NCBI GenBank assembly: GCA_900766585.1
Contig: CAAFVV010000028.1
Span: 1 to 64,000 of the forward strand
Length of the DNA: 64,000 nt
Reading direction: 5' to 3'
DNA from: Clostridia bacterium
GTDB lineage: Bacteria > Bacillota > Clostridia > Oscillospirales > Acutalibacteraceae
Part shown: positions 8,916-18,051 of the stretch, piece after piece
How the letters are laid out: each line of letters begins with the position of its first letter
Numbering within the stretch: the stretch's first letter is position 1
Notes under the pieces: generated by a model
The model's input: only the letters and a program-made list of their open reading frames with translations
The model's database searches: none
Told to the model about the DNA's origin: nothing
Translations under genes and position numbers: made by a program

Positions 8916-8950
8916 GTTGCGTCCTTTCTCCTCTTTCCTTCGCCTGCGGC

Positions 8951-11083
8951 TCACCACCGCAGGGAAAGCTCCGTGACAATGTTGGCGACAAACGTCACCA
9001 TCCGCCCCGCCAGGTTGACCAGCAAAAAGCCGATAAACAGCAGCACCATCATACCGACGACCGTCAGCAGCACGGACAGCACATTCTGTCCGAACGAATA
9101 GTGCTGCGTGACCAGAATGCCCGAAAACAGCAGCAGTCCGACCCAGATCCAGACCGCGGAGGACATCAGTGACAGCGCGCCGCTCTCGCCGAGCGACAGC
9201 ACATTGGTGAGCAGTCCGAGCGGCAGTGCGGTCAGTATCAGGGGCGTTAAGCTGTAGCCGAAGGCGGTGTAGATATCCCCCATGGTGCCCTTGCCGTCGG
9301 TCAGTGTCGTTAAACACCAGTTGGACAGGATAAACAGTGCCGCCGCACCGCCGAATATCACGATCGACCAAAGCGAGCCGTCGCCGCCGCCAAACAGCCA
9401 ACCGGTCACGAGCTGACGGAGCCACAGCGACAGAGCCGCCAGCAAAAACAGCACGGTGGCGGCTTTTTTAGAGCCGCGCCCCTCATAGCGGATATCCCAG
9501 AAGCCGTCAAACGGGTGGGCAAGCACATGGAAAGCATACAAAAGCTGATCAAAAAGCGTCCGCTTCCCGGCGGGACGGGCATTTCTCCGGCGGATGGCGG
9601 CAAGCAGCCGCGTCAGACCGAACAGCAGTGCTGCCGCGGCGGCAATCACCGGCAGATACCAGCGGCTCATCCACTCGCGCCGCAGACCGGAAAACGCCTT
9701 GGAATATCCAGCCGTATCGTCCGCCAGCTTGTAATACTGCATGGCGGCGGCATACTCCTCCTGCCGGTAAGCGGCGTCGCCCATACCGACATACGCCAGC
9801 GTAAAGCCGTTGTTTTCGCACAGGATCTCCTGCCAGCCCGCCATCACCTTATCGTATTCGCGCTCCTCGCGCAGCGCGATGGTGCGGCTGATCAGCTCGC
9901 CGTATGCCGTCGGTGCAAAGCAGGTCACGGCGGATGCCGAGGAATCCAGCGCATACAGACAGCCGTCGTAATACGCCGCGGCACAAAGGCTCTGGAACAT
10001 GCCGCGCCGGTTTCCCGTGCCGCCGAACACATACAGAAGATTGCCGTCGGCATCATAGGTAAACAGCTTGTTGCGCTTTTGATCCACAAGGGTATACAGC
10101 CCGTTGTCCCCTATCGCCACGCCGACAATGCGGGAGGTGCCTTTATAGGCATCCTCCACCTCGGCGCCGTTTCCGAACGAGATATCGCCCGCCGGAGGGA
10201 AAAAGCCCTTGCGGGGCATGACGTCCGCGCCGGTGAAATTCAGCTTTTTCACCGGCAGGAACGTGCTGTCCGTCACGCGGCCGAGCACGGCGGCCTCCAC
10301 CATCGGCACATTGGCATTCTGCGAGGTGGCGTATAAAAATCCGTCGTCATCAATAAAGATGTGGTCATAGTTGACCGGAACCACCGAATAGGAACGCTCC
10401 TGCTGCTCCTTGCTGAAAATGCGCCGCCAAAGCAGCCAGGTAAACGACGGCGTTGTTTTCTGTGCACCCAGAAAGGACTGGAAATTTCCGTCACTGTCAA
10501 ATTCCATGATCCCGTAGGTGGTTCCCGCCGACACGAGATAGATCCGCCCCCAGCGGTCCACCGCCACGGAGGAGGGCGAGAAGTTATAGCCCTCCGGCAA
10601 AAGCTCCTCGGGCGGTTTTCCGATGCTGCGCAGACAGTTTCCCGCCGCATCAAACTCCAAAAGCCGCTTGTTGCCGCGGTCACAGACGTAGAGATGCCCC
10701 TCCGCCGTGATCTGCAGCCCTGTCGGATCGGACAGAGCATCTGTCCTGCCGTCGAACGAAAAGGAGGCAATCTCACGCTTTTTCTGCCCGTTTTGCCCGA
10801 ATACCAAAACCCGGTCGTGCGCGGAATCGGCAATATACATCTCGCCGCTCGCGTCAATCTTCAGGTCGCTTGCGCCTGCAAAGCTGTCCGTCCCCATATC
10901 CGCCGCCGTCATATACGCCTTCGGCACATAGGCATGGGGAGACCGGGTCGCCCTGCCGCTGCTGTCATACTGATAGGTTGCATACGGAATGGCGTCTGCC
11001 GAAAGCGCCGCAGCAGGAAATGCCGACAGGATATACATAAGCCCCGCCGCAACGCCTATCACCCATTTCTTCATATCATCCAT
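8951..11083 (-). CDS. NHL-repeat / Yip1-domain membrane protein
   Basis: 710 residues: signal peptide or first membrane span (about 4-27), NHL-type beta-propeller repeats (about 65-375; e.g. GASDLKIDASGEMYIADSAHDRVLVF and DPTGLQITAEGHLYVCDRGNKRLLEF), a short TPR-like helical stretch (about 395-455), a membrane span (about 460-485) and a multi-span Yip1-like domain (about 510-705). The propeller is predicted outside the cell. The gene overlaps the preceding permease stop by 8 bases; MKKWV at 11074 is an alternative start. The co-occurrence with DUF5696 and CUT1 permeases suggests a sensor or assembly role for the transporter. Confidence 0.8.
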   Translation of the reverse strand: MDDMKKWVIGVAAGLMYILSAFPAAALSADAIPYATYQYDSSGRATRSPHAYVPKAYMTAADMGTDSFAGASDLKIDASGEMYIADSAHDRVLVFGQNGQKKREIASFSFDGRTDALSDPTGLQITAEGHLYVCDRGNKRLLEFDAAGNCLRSIGKPPEELLPEGYNFSPSSVAVDRWGRIYLVSAGTTYGIMEFDSDGNFQSFLGAQKTTPSFTWLLWRRIFSKEQQERSYSVVPVNYDHIFIDDDGFLYATSQNANVPMVEAAVLGRVTDSTFLPVKKLNFTGADVMPRKGFFPPAGDISFGNGAEVEDAYKGTSRIVGVAIGDNGLYTLVDQKRNKLFTYDADGNLLYVFGGTGNRRGMFQSLCAAAYYDGCLYALDSSASAVTCFAPTAYGELISRTIALREEREYDKVMAGWQEILCENNGFTLAYVGMGDAAYRQEEYAAAMQYYKLADDTAGYSKAFSGLRREWMSRWYLPVIAAAAALLFGLTRLLAAIRRRNARPAGKRTLFDQLLYAFHVLAHPFDGFWDIRYEGRGSKKAATVLFLLAALSLWLRQLVTGWLFGGGDGSLWSIVIFGGAAALFILSNWCLTTLTDGKGTMGDIYTAFGYSLTPLILTALPLGLLTNVLSLGESGALSLMSSAVWIWVGLLLFSGILVTQHYSFGQNVLSVLLTVVGMMVLLFIGFLLVNLAGRMVTFVANIVTELSLRW

Positions 11084-11942
11084 CCTTCATTCCGGAGGTC
11101 GCCATAGTCTCCACGACATTGCTCTGCGTAAACAGGAACATCACGATCGGCACCAGCATGGTCAGCACCGTTCCGGCTGCCGCCGCGCCGGTGCGCGCCA
11201 CGCCGCCCGCCAGCACCTGCGACAGCGCATAGTTGACGGTCTTGTACTGTTCGCTGAACACATACGGCGACGCGCCGGTGTTCCACAGACTCTGAAAAGC
11301 AAATATGATCAGCGTCAGCCAGGCGGGGCGCACCATCGGCATCACAATGCGGAAAAAGGTATACCCCGCGCCCGCGCCGTCGATCTTCGCCGCCTCCAGC
11401 ACCGTGTCCGGTACCATCTGCTCCATAAACTGCTTCATCAGATACAGCCCCAGCGAGGAGGAAAACGTCGGCACAATCACCGCCCAATAGGTATCCAAAA
11501 GCCCGAGCGCCCGGATCACGAGGAAGTTGGTGATGCCCGTCACGACGCTGTTGAACATCAGTGATACAACGATGATCCGAAAGATCACCTCCCGCCCGGG
11601 AAACCGCAGCTTCGCTATGGCATAGGCGCACATGGAGGACACGATCACCTGCCCCGCCGTGCCGACCACCGTCACAAATACCGTATTGAACAGATACCTA
11701 GACAGCGGCACGCGGGCATTGTCAAACAGCAGAAACAGTGTTTTGAAATTCTGCAGATTCGGATTGCGGGCAAAAAAGCGCGGCGGATAGATAAACAGCT
11801 CGTCGAGCGGCTTGAGCGCATTGGAAAAGGCATAGATCATCGGCAGCAGCATCAGCACGGAAAACACACCGAGCACAAGAAAAATAAAGGCATCGCCGCC
11901 GTATGAGCGGTTATATGACCGCCGTTTCTTCAGCATATTCAT
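11076..11942 (-). CDS. Carbohydrate ABC transporter permease (MalG type, first pair)
   Basis: 288 residues, six membrane spans, EAA loop with DTVLEAAKIDGAGAGYTFFRIVMPMVRP. It starts immediately after the stop of the MalF-type partner (11943), so the two are translationally linked. With that partner it forms the first of two permease pairs in the operon. Confidence 0.92.
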   Translation of the reverse strand: MNMLKKRRSYNRSYGGDAFIFLVLGVFSVLMLLPMIYAFSNALKPLDELFIYPPRFFARNPNLQNFKTLFLLFDNARVPLSRYLFNTVFVTVVGTAGQVIVSSMCAYAIAKLRFPGREVIFRIIVVSLMFNSVVTGITNFLVIRALGLLDTYWAVIVPTFSSSLGLYLMKQFMEQMVPDTVLEAAKIDGAGAGYTFFRIVMPMVRPAWLTLIIFAFQSLWNTGASPYVFSEQYKTVNYALSQVLAGGVARTGAAAAGTVLTMLVPIVMFLFTQSNVVETMATSGMKDG

Positions 11943-12845
11943 TCAGGTCCCCACTTTCGCCAGCATCCGCTGGATCAGCCGATTGCACAGGATCATCAGC
12001 AGGCAGAGAAAGGTCGCAATCGCCGAGGCATAGCCAAGCTCATAGCGGGTCGAGCCGTAATCCTCCAGATGGTGCATGATGGTGTGGGCGCTGTAATTCA
12101 CCGTCGGATATCCCGCAAGCGACGTGATCACGCCGCCGATGCCGAACGAACCGGTGATCGCCATCACCGCGCTGAACAATAGCTGCGGCTTCATCAGCGG
12201 AAGCGTCACATACCACAGCTCCTGCCAGCGGTTGCGGATGCCGTCCACCGCTGCCGCCTCATAATAGGACTTATCCACCCCCTGAAAGCCGGCGATAAAC
12301 GCCAGAAAGCTGGTGCCGAGGCTGCTGTACAGTACCACGATACACAGGATCGGCACCAGATACTGCGGTGTCTGCAGCCATTGCACCGGTGTGTGGATGA
12401 CATTCAGGCGCAGCAGCAGGCTGTTTAGGTAGCCGTAGGAATCGCCGCTGAAGAACACCGACCACACAAGCACCATATTCCCCGAAATGGAGGGGGCATA
12501 GAAAAACAGCGTAACGAGTGCCCGCAGCCCGGGACGCAGCTCGTTGATAAACCACGCGACGAGAAAGGACAGCATATAGCTCAGCGGTCCCGTTACAACG
12601 GCAAACAGCAGCGTGTTGCCGATCGCTTTCAAAAAAACGGAGTCGCCGAAAAACAGGCGGGTATAATTCTCCATGCCGACAAAGATCGGAAACTGGAGCA
12701 TATTGAAATCCGTAAAGCTGATGATCAGCGACAGCACGATCGGCACGATCGTGAACAGCGTAAACAGCAGCAAAAACGGCGCCGAGAAGAGGTATCCCGT
12801 GATCGCTTCGCTGCGCTCAGCCGGCAGAAGACGTTTTTTGGCCAT
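11943..12845 (-). CDS. Carbohydrate ABC transporter permease (MalF type, first pair)
   Basis: 300 residues, six membrane spans, EAA loop YYEAAAVDGIRNRWQELW followed by a typical LPLMKPQ. It follows the large binding protein gene by 21 bases. Family knowledge: CUT1 permeases of this kind usually share a housekeeping MsmK/UgpC-type ATPase encoded elsewhere, which fits the absence of an ATPase gene in this operon. Confidence 0.92.
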   Translation of the reverse strand: MAKKRLLPAERSEAITGYLFSAPFLLLFTLFTIVPIVLSLIISFTDFNMLQFPIFVGMENYTRLFFGDSVFLKAIGNTLLFAVVTGPLSYMLSFLVAWFINELRPGLRALVTLFFYAPSISGNMVLVWSVFFSGDSYGYLNSLLLRLNVIHTPVQWLQTPQYLVPILCIVVLYSSLGTSFLAFIAGFQGVDKSYYEAAAVDGIRNRWQELWYVTLPLMKPQLLFSAVMAITGSFGIGGVITSLAGYPTVNYSAHTIMHHLEDYGSTRYELGYASAIATFLCLLMILCNRLIQRMLAKVGT

Positions 12846-12866
12846 AGCAGTTTCCCCTTCCCGCCG

Positions 12867-15707
12867 TTAATGCGCTTCAAACTCCCGCAGCTTGCGGGCA
12901 AATTCTTCGTTTAGCTCCCTGGTCTTTTCCTCCATGGTCTCCACGGGATCCTGCCCCATGGAATACACGCTGCTGAACGCAAAGCCGAGTATCCGGCTGA
13001 GGTAATAGCTGCCGGGGATCTCCGGCGTGCCGATCAGGCTGCCCCACTGCGTTTTCAGCGCCGCATATTCCCGCGCCGTCCACGGCAGGCTTTCCACCGC
13101 CGCAAGCGTTGACGCGGCGAGCTTGGCGGACGCGCCCAGCACGGTTTCCAGCTCGATGCCGTAGCGGCTCTGCACGGCAGAGGAATTCCACCACTTCATA
13201 TAGGTCCACGCCGCCTCGCGGTCGCGGACACCGCGCAGCATGATACTGCCGGTCGGCGTCACAGCCGACGTGTGATCCGCCGTGCCGTCCTCACGCACCA
13301 TTCCCGGCACCGGCGACATCGCCCACTGCCCCTTGATCTCGGGGGCGAACACCAAAAGGGTGTTATAGGTGGTATAATCCACAATGCCGATCGGCATATC
13401 GCCCGAGCGGAAGCGGTTGGCAAAGTCAAACGTGACCGGAAGCCCGTAGGCGGTATAGAATTCCATGGATTTTTTAAATGCCCGGATGCTCTTGTCGCTG
13501 TCCAGCGCACTGGCGGTGCGGCTGTCGTTATACAGAGACCCGCCGGACTGATACAGCAGCAGCGTATACAGCGTATTCCACGCCACGCCCGCCGTCAGGT
13601 TGTTTTTCTGAAGCGTACCGATCAGCTCGTAAAAATCATCCCACGTTTCGGGCGGTGTCAGCCCGAGAGAGGAAAACACGTCCGTCCGGGTAAACATCAC
13701 CGGAAAGCTGACCGTTTCAGGCAGGGCGTACACCTTGCCCTTGTAGGTAAACGGCGTCAGCGCCGCCGCGGGATAGCGCTCCGCCGTTTCGGCAAAATCG
13801 GCAAAGCCGCTAAGGTCGCACACCGCGTCGCGGATGGCATAGTTCACCGGTTCGCCCGCGCCCGCCGACAAAAACACATCCGGCCCGGTTCCCGCCAATA
13901 TATTCGGCAGCAGCGTTCCGCCCGCCACCAGGCTGACCCGCACTCGGACCCCCTCCTGCGGCGTAAACAGCTCATCCGCCAGCCGCTGCATAATCTCGCT
14001 CTGATCCCTGCCGGTAACCGTCCAGACAGTCACCTCGCGTTCGGTGGCGTCAGCGGAGCCGCTGATGCCGACCTGGCTGTAATCGGTGAAAAAGCTGCGC
14101 ACAAACAGGCGGAAACGATACCAGAAGTTTTGCAGCGCCGACTCTTTCTGCTCCGGCAGCGGCGCAGATGCCGGCGTGAGCCAGAGCGTATCCAAAACCA
14201 GCGGCTGCTCGGCATAGGTGGAGAGCCACGTTCCCAGCGAGGATACGCCGTCTTTAAAGGCGGAGAAATTTTCCGCAATCGTGTCCGGATCCCGGTGCAT
14301 CTTTTCCAGCACCGCCGTCACGCGGTCAAGCGTCGCCGTGATCTCTCCCCGCGCGCCGGAGCTTTGCTTCAGCTCCCCGGACAGGCGCGAGAGCCGCTCC
14401 TCCTGCTTTCCGAGATCGGCGACGACATCCGGGATCAGCCGGTCAAACGCATAATTGCGGTAAATATCCGGATCGGCGCCGGTATAGGTCAGGATCCGCA
14501 GATAATCGCTGTTGAGCGCCGTCAGCACGCTGCTGACCTCCTCCAGAACAGGCGCCATATCCCCCAGCACCGCCTCAAGCGTCAGCGTATGCGCGCCCGC
14601 CTCCAGCCAAAGACGGTATGTCTCCTCGCCGCCGAGCCGGAACAGCTTCCAGTCGTCGCTGTAAGCAAACGATACGGCGTCCGCCTCCGCAAACGGCACC
14701 TCGCCGTCAAGCAGCACCCGCCGCGCGGACACGGCGCCGGTATGTACGTTTTGCCGCGCCCGAAGGGTCAGGCAGTAAAACCCGCTCTTCTCCACCGAAA
14801 AGTCCCACGACAGCCATTGTCCTGCCGTGCTCCACTTGCTCCCGCCGATCGTGTTGAGCCGCACGGCAGCCACGTCGCAGGGCGTGGTGTTGACCGAGGA
14901 ACGGTCGCTTGCCGCCGTCAGCGTAAAGGCGGAACGGCGGCTCGGCAGTTCCGCCCGCAGCACGATCTCCTCTGCGCCGGCGGTCTCGTCCGCCGCGCCC
15001 GCCAGCGCCGCCGTATATTCCGCGTAGGTCGGCAGCGTCTGCGGCGCGCTAAGCGTAATGCTTTCTATGTACAGCTCACCGCGCACGCCTTGCATCGTCA
15101 GCCGGTTTTCGCCCGCCGAAAACAAAAACAGCAGCGGCTGCGGCTGATAACCGGACGCATCCCGCACCGTATAGGCGGAAAATTCCATCAGCTCGCGCTG
15201 GGCCGGGCGGATGTCGTTGCCCGCCGCATCCTGCAGAAAACCGCTCTCGTCGGCATACCGCCGCGCAAAGCTCACATACTGTGCCTCTTGATAGGGGATT
15301 TCGCCGTTCACGAGCAGAGTGCGTTCCGCCGCACCGGTAAACCCCGCAGCAGAGGATACTGCCGCGTACCGCACCGTCAGCGTATACAGCCCGCCGCGCG
15401 GCAGGGTAAACGTCCACTCGACCGCCCCGTCCGCCGGAGACAAAACCGCTTCGCGCCCCTCAACCGTTTCCGCCCTGCGCGAAGCTGCGGCAGCGGTCAG
15501 AGTCAGTGCTTCTCCGTCCGCTTTTTCCTCTGCCTGCGCCGACAGCCAGGCGGAATAGGACAAAAGCGCCGCCGTCGAAGCCCCTGATGCCGACGCCGCT
15601 CCGCCCTTCGTCTCTGCCGACGCAGCCTGACCGACCGGGAATGTCCCCGCCGCCAGAATCGCCGCCAGAAGCCCGAAAGCCGCCCGCTTTACTCGGTTTG
15701 TCCTCAT
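12867..15707 (-). CDS. Large extracellular solute-binding protein with N-terminal carbohydrate-binding-like modules
   Basis: ATG 15707 (MRTNRVKRAAFG) is preferred because AGGAG lies correctly upstream; an in-frame ATG at 15722 would contain that site. 946 residues: signal peptide (1-30), two beta-sandwich-like modules about 75-225 and 245-395 (both with G.YTLTVRY / GFYCLTLRA and HTLTLEAV-type strands, like CBM6/35-type modules), a helical linker to about 500, then a family 1 solute-binding domain from about 540 (EVTVWTVTGRDQSEIMQRL ... GTGPDVFLSAG ... ALPETVSFPVMFTRTDVF). No lipobox Cys is present, so membrane anchoring is unclear. It is first in the operon behind a strong promoter. Confidence 0.88.
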   Translation of the reverse strand: MRTNRVKRAAFGLLAAILAAGTFPVGQAASAETKGGAASASGASTAALLSYSAWLSAQAEEKADGEALTLTAAAASRRAETVEGREAVLSPADGAVEWTFTLPRGGLYTLTVRYAAVSSAAGFTGAAERTLLVNGEIPYQEAQYVSFARRYADESGFLQDAAGNDIRPAQRELMEFSAYTVRDASGYQPQPLLFLFSAGENRLTMQGVRGELYIESITLSAPQTLPTYAEYTAALAGAADETAGAEEIVLRAELPSRRSAFTLTAASDRSSVNTTPCDVAAVRLNTIGGSKWSTAGQWLSWDFSVEKSGFYCLTLRARQNVHTGAVSARRVLLDGEVPFAEADAVSFAYSDDWKLFRLGGEETYRLWLEAGAHTLTLEAVLGDMAPVLEEVSSVLTALNSDYLRILTYTGADPDIYRNYAFDRLIPDVVADLGKQEERLSRLSGELKQSSGARGEITATLDRVTAVLEKMHRDPDTIAENFSAFKDGVSSLGTWLSTYAEQPLVLDTLWLTPASAPLPEQKESALQNFWYRFRLFVRSFFTDYSQVGISGSADATEREVTVWTVTGRDQSEIMQRLADELFTPQEGVRVRVSLVAGGTLLPNILAGTGPDVFLSAGAGEPVNYAIRDAVCDLSGFADFAETAERYPAAALTPFTYKGKVYALPETVSFPVMFTRTDVFSSLGLTPPETWDDFYELIGTLQKNNLTAGVAWNTLYTLLLYQSGGSLYNDSRTASALDSDKSIRAFKKSMEFYTAYGLPVTFDFANRFRSGDMPIGIVDYTTYNTLLVFAPEIKGQWAMSPVPGMVREDGTADHTSAVTPTGSIMLRGVRDREAAWTYMKWWNSSAVQSRYGIELETVLGASAKLAASTLAAVESLPWTAREYAALKTQWGSLIGTPEIPGSYYLSRILGFAFSSVYSMGQDPVETMEEKTRELNEEFARKLREFEAH

Positions 15708-15741
15708 CGGATCTCCTCTCATCAGTTCCGCACGCCCTTCG

Positions 15742-15775
15742 TTTATAATACAAGATGACTATTTTAAAATACAAG
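15742..15775. promoter_or_regulatory. Two near-identical 13-bp direct repeats in the operon leader
   Basis: TTTATAATACAAG (15742-15754) and TTTAAAATACAAG (15763-15775) are spaced 21 bases start to start, two helical turns. They lie downstream of the minus-strand transcription start. Both contain the AATACA core found in the palindrome at 15931, so they are candidate extra half-sites for the same regulator. Confidence 0.4.
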
Positions 15776-15798
15776 TAAGTTTTATTTTGACTGCTATT

Positions 15799-15827
15799 AT
15801 CATACACCCCGTTCTTCATAATGTCAA
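15799..15827 (-). promoter_or_regulatory. Sigma-A promoter of the sugar ABC operon
   Basis: On the minus strand TTGACA (15827-15822), a 17-base spacer and TATGAT (15804-15799). It points at the solute-binding protein gene, leaving a leader of roughly 85 bases. Confidence 0.85.
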
Positions 15828-15930
15828 GAGTCTTTTTGCAATAATATCCAAATATTTTTTTCGTCTACGCTGTGTTTTGACGTTTACAACGTCTGATTTT
15901 GGTTGCTTTTCGTCCAGCTTTTTCTAATTT

Positions 15931-15947
15931 AAATACATGATGTATTT
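15931..15947. promoter_or_regulatory. Perfect 17-bp palindromic operator candidate
   Basis: AAATACATGATGTATTT is symmetric around a central G. It lies between the two divergent promoters, next to a partial second site (TTACATCA, 15954-15961). It is a natural binding site for the adjacent GntR/LacI-type regulator. Confidence 0.65.
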
Positions 15948-15984
15948 TTATATTTACATCATTTTCTCCTTGAAAAACTGTGCA

Positions 15985-16013
15985 TTGACAAACCTGTCTT
16001 TTTTTCCTATACT
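15985..16013 (+). promoter_or_regulatory. Sigma-A promoter of the GntR/LacI-type regulator
   Basis: TTGACA (15985-15990), 17-base spacer, TATACT (16008-16013), about 70 bases before the regulator start. Confidence 0.85.
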
Positions 16014-16083
16014 ATAGGTAAGATTCATATGAGATCACGGCACAAACAGCCGACCCTGCCGTCGGCGAGGGAGGGAAAACGCT

Positions 16084-17175
16084 ATGGGACGAAGCCCGAC
16101 ACAATCGACAAAAGCGCGTGCCTATATTCAAGACTATATTCTGCAAAAACAGTTGAAGGAAAACGACCCGCTCCCCTCGGAAAGCTACTGGGAAAAGCAG
16201 ATCGGTGTCAGCCGCGTGACCGTACGCAAAGCGCTGGCAGATCTGCAGGAAACAGGCGTGCTGAAAAGCGTCCGCGGCAAGGGGTATTTCCTGCAGGAAA
16301 AACCCGTTTCCGCCGCCAAGCGGCCGTTTCCCGTTGTGATGCACAGCGCTTCCCACGCCTTCGGCTCCATCAAGCTGCTTGAAGGCATCACCCGCTGCCT
16401 CAACGATCACGGATACATGCTGAATCTGGTCATACTGGACGCCGACACGGCGACAGAGGAAAGCACCCTGCTCCGCCTGTACAACGAGGGGTTCCGCCAT
16501 GTGCTGTTTTTCTCCGCCGACCACCCCGTCGACGGCAAGCTGTTTGCACGCCTGCACGCAGAGGGCATGTGCTTTACTTTTGCCGGCAACCCGCCGACAT
16601 ATTTGTCTACCGATCTGGTGGAAAGCGACAATATCGCCAACGCCTATGACATCACTGCCTATCTGATCCGCAAGGGACACCGGCGTATCGCCTGGTTTGC
16701 CTCCGTGCAAAAGGAGGACGCCCTGTCCATGACGCCGATCCGCAAGCGGCAGATGGGCTTCCGACTGGCGCTTGAAGCCCATGGGATTCCCTATGACGAA
16801 AGCGATTTCTTTTTCTGGGAGCAGCCCGACGATCCCGACACCGTCCGCCGGATCGTCTCCTCCGAAAGGCAGTATTCCGCTATTGTCGCCGTCAACGATG
16901 CCTCTGCGCTCTCCCTGATCTATCAGCTCATCAATCTGGGTTTTCGCGTCCCTGCCGACTATTCCGTCGTCGGCTATGACAACATTCCCCTGCTGTATGC
17001 CGACAACCGTATCCGGCTGACTACGGTCGAACAGCCGTTTTTTGAGATCGGCTACCGCGCCGCAGAGCTGGCTGTCGCGCACCTGGAAAATCCGGCGCGG
17101 GAGACCTGCCATCTCTACCTGCCCGGTCCCGTCATTGAGGGGGAGACGGTACAGGCGCTGACACCGGACGACTAA
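16084..17175 (+). CDS. GntR-HTH / LacI-type sugar-binding transcriptional regulator (AraR-like architecture)
   Basis: 363 residues. The N-terminal winged helix (about 1-75; LPSESYWEKQIGVSRVTVRKALADLQETGVLKSVRGKGYFL) is typical GntR. Residues about 85-360 form a periplasmic-binding-protein-like effector domain (KGHRRIAWFA, NDASALSLIYQLINLGFRVPADYSVVGYDNIP) as in LacI/AraR. It is divergent from the sugar ABC operon, with the palindrome at 15931 between them, so it most likely represses that operon and itself until the sugar binds. The effector is unknown. Confidence 0.88.
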   Translation: MGRSPTQSTKARAYIQDYILQKQLKENDPLPSESYWEKQIGVSRVTVRKALADLQETGVLKSVRGKGYFLQEKPVSAAKRPFPVVMHSASHAFGSIKLLEGITRCLNDHGYMLNLVILDADTATEESTLLRLYNEGFRHVLFFSADHPVDGKLFARLHAEGMCFTFAGNPPTYLSTDLVESDNIANAYDITAYLIRKGHRRIAWFASVQKEDALSMTPIRKRQMGFRLALEAHGIPYDESDFFFWEQPDDPDTVRRIVSSERQYSAIVAVNDASALSLIYQLINLGFRVPADYSVVGYDNIPLLYADNRIRLTTVEQPFFEIGYRAAELAVAHLENPARETCHLYLPGPVIEGETVQALTPDD

Positions 17176-17243
17176 GACCGCTTCTCCGTGCTGTCCCCGT
17201 ATATTTCCCCGAAAACGGGGCATGGGTATAGCATCGGTTTTGC

Positions 17244-17272
17244 TTGCGTTTTTCGGGAAAATATGGTATACT
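17244..17272 (+). promoter_or_regulatory. Promoter of the SUF-like pair
   Basis: TTGCGT, 17-base spacer, TATACT (17267-17272) with an extended -10 TG two bases before it (TGGTATACT). It lies 41 bases upstream of the SmsC-like start. Confidence 0.65.
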
Positions 17273-17312
17273 GAATCGGTGCATAATATGTTGTATACGC
17301 AGGAGGCAGCTC

Positions 17313-18038
17313 ATGCTGGAATTAAGGCATCTTTCCTATCAGGTGGAACAGGATCATGCGGAAAAGGACATCCTGACCGATATCAACCTGACCCTTAACG
17401 AACGGTTTATTGCTATCACCGGCCCGAACGGCGGCGGAAAATCCACGCTTGCCAAAGTGATTGCCGGCATTCTTCCCCCGACGGAGGGACAGATCCTTTT
17501 GGACGGCGAGGATATCACGGCGCTGTCCGTGACCGACCGCGCCCGCAAGGGGATCAGCTTCGCGTTTCAGCAGCCCGTCCGCTTCAAGGGGCTGACCGTG
17601 CGCGACCTCATCACACTGGCTGCCGGGCGCAAGCTCAGCGTGACCGATGCCTGCGCCTATCTCTCCGAGGTCGGGCTGTGTGCGCGGGACTATATCGACC
17701 GCGAGGTCAACGCCAGCCTGTCGGGCGGCGAGCTCAAACGCATCGAGATCGCCATGATCCTGGCGCGCAGCACACAGCTGTCGATTTTTGACGAGCCAGA
17801 AGCGGGGATCGACCTGTGGAGCTTCCAGAACCTGATCAACGTCTTTGAAAAAATGGCGGATCATTTAAACGGCTCTATCCTGATCATCTCCCATCAGGAG
17901 CGCATTTTGAATATTGCCGACCGCATTCTTGTGCTGGCGGACGGCAAGGTGTGCGCCGACGGCACAAAGGACGAGATCCTGCCGCGGCTGCTCGGGCAGT
18001 CGGAGGCGTGCTCCGCACTGACCGACAAGCTGAAATAA
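17313..18038 (+). CDS. sufC: SufC/SmsC-like Fe-S assembly ATPase
   Basis: ATG 17313 has AGGAGG ten bases upstream. 241-residue ABC ATPase: Walker A GPNGGGKST (about 37-45), signature LSGGELKR (136-143), Walker B LSIFDEPEAGID (156-167). The SGGE.KR.E and EPEAGID versions are characteristic of SufC rather than transporter ATPases. The only partner is the SufB-like gene 13 bases downstream. No SufD, SufS or SufU is adjacent, which matches the two-component SMS (SmsCB) type found in anaerobes. Role: energises the cytosolic Fe-S scaffold. Confidence 0.88.
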   Translation: MLELRHLSYQVEQDHAEKDILTDINLTLNERFIAITGPNGGGKSTLAKVIAGILPPTEGQILLDGEDITALSVTDRARKGISFAFQQPVRFKGLTVRDLITLAAGRKLSVTDACAYLSEVGLCARDYIDREVNASLSGGELKRIEIAMILARSTQLSIFDEPEAGIDLWSFQNLINVFEKMADHLNGSILIISHQERILNIADRILVLADGKVCADGTKDEILPRLLGQSEACSALTDKLK

Positions 18039-18051
18039 GGGGGAAAACAGT

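Noticed and set aside
8916..9425. N-terminal extension of the DUF5696 frame to 1040 residues
   Set aside because: The extra 170 residues are an alternate-frame reading of the Yip1 domain; a signal peptide and ribosome site mark the start at 8915.
13272..15587. 771-residue plus-strand frame
   Set aside because: Antisense to the solute-binding protein; rich in Arg/His/Gln with no recognisable domain.
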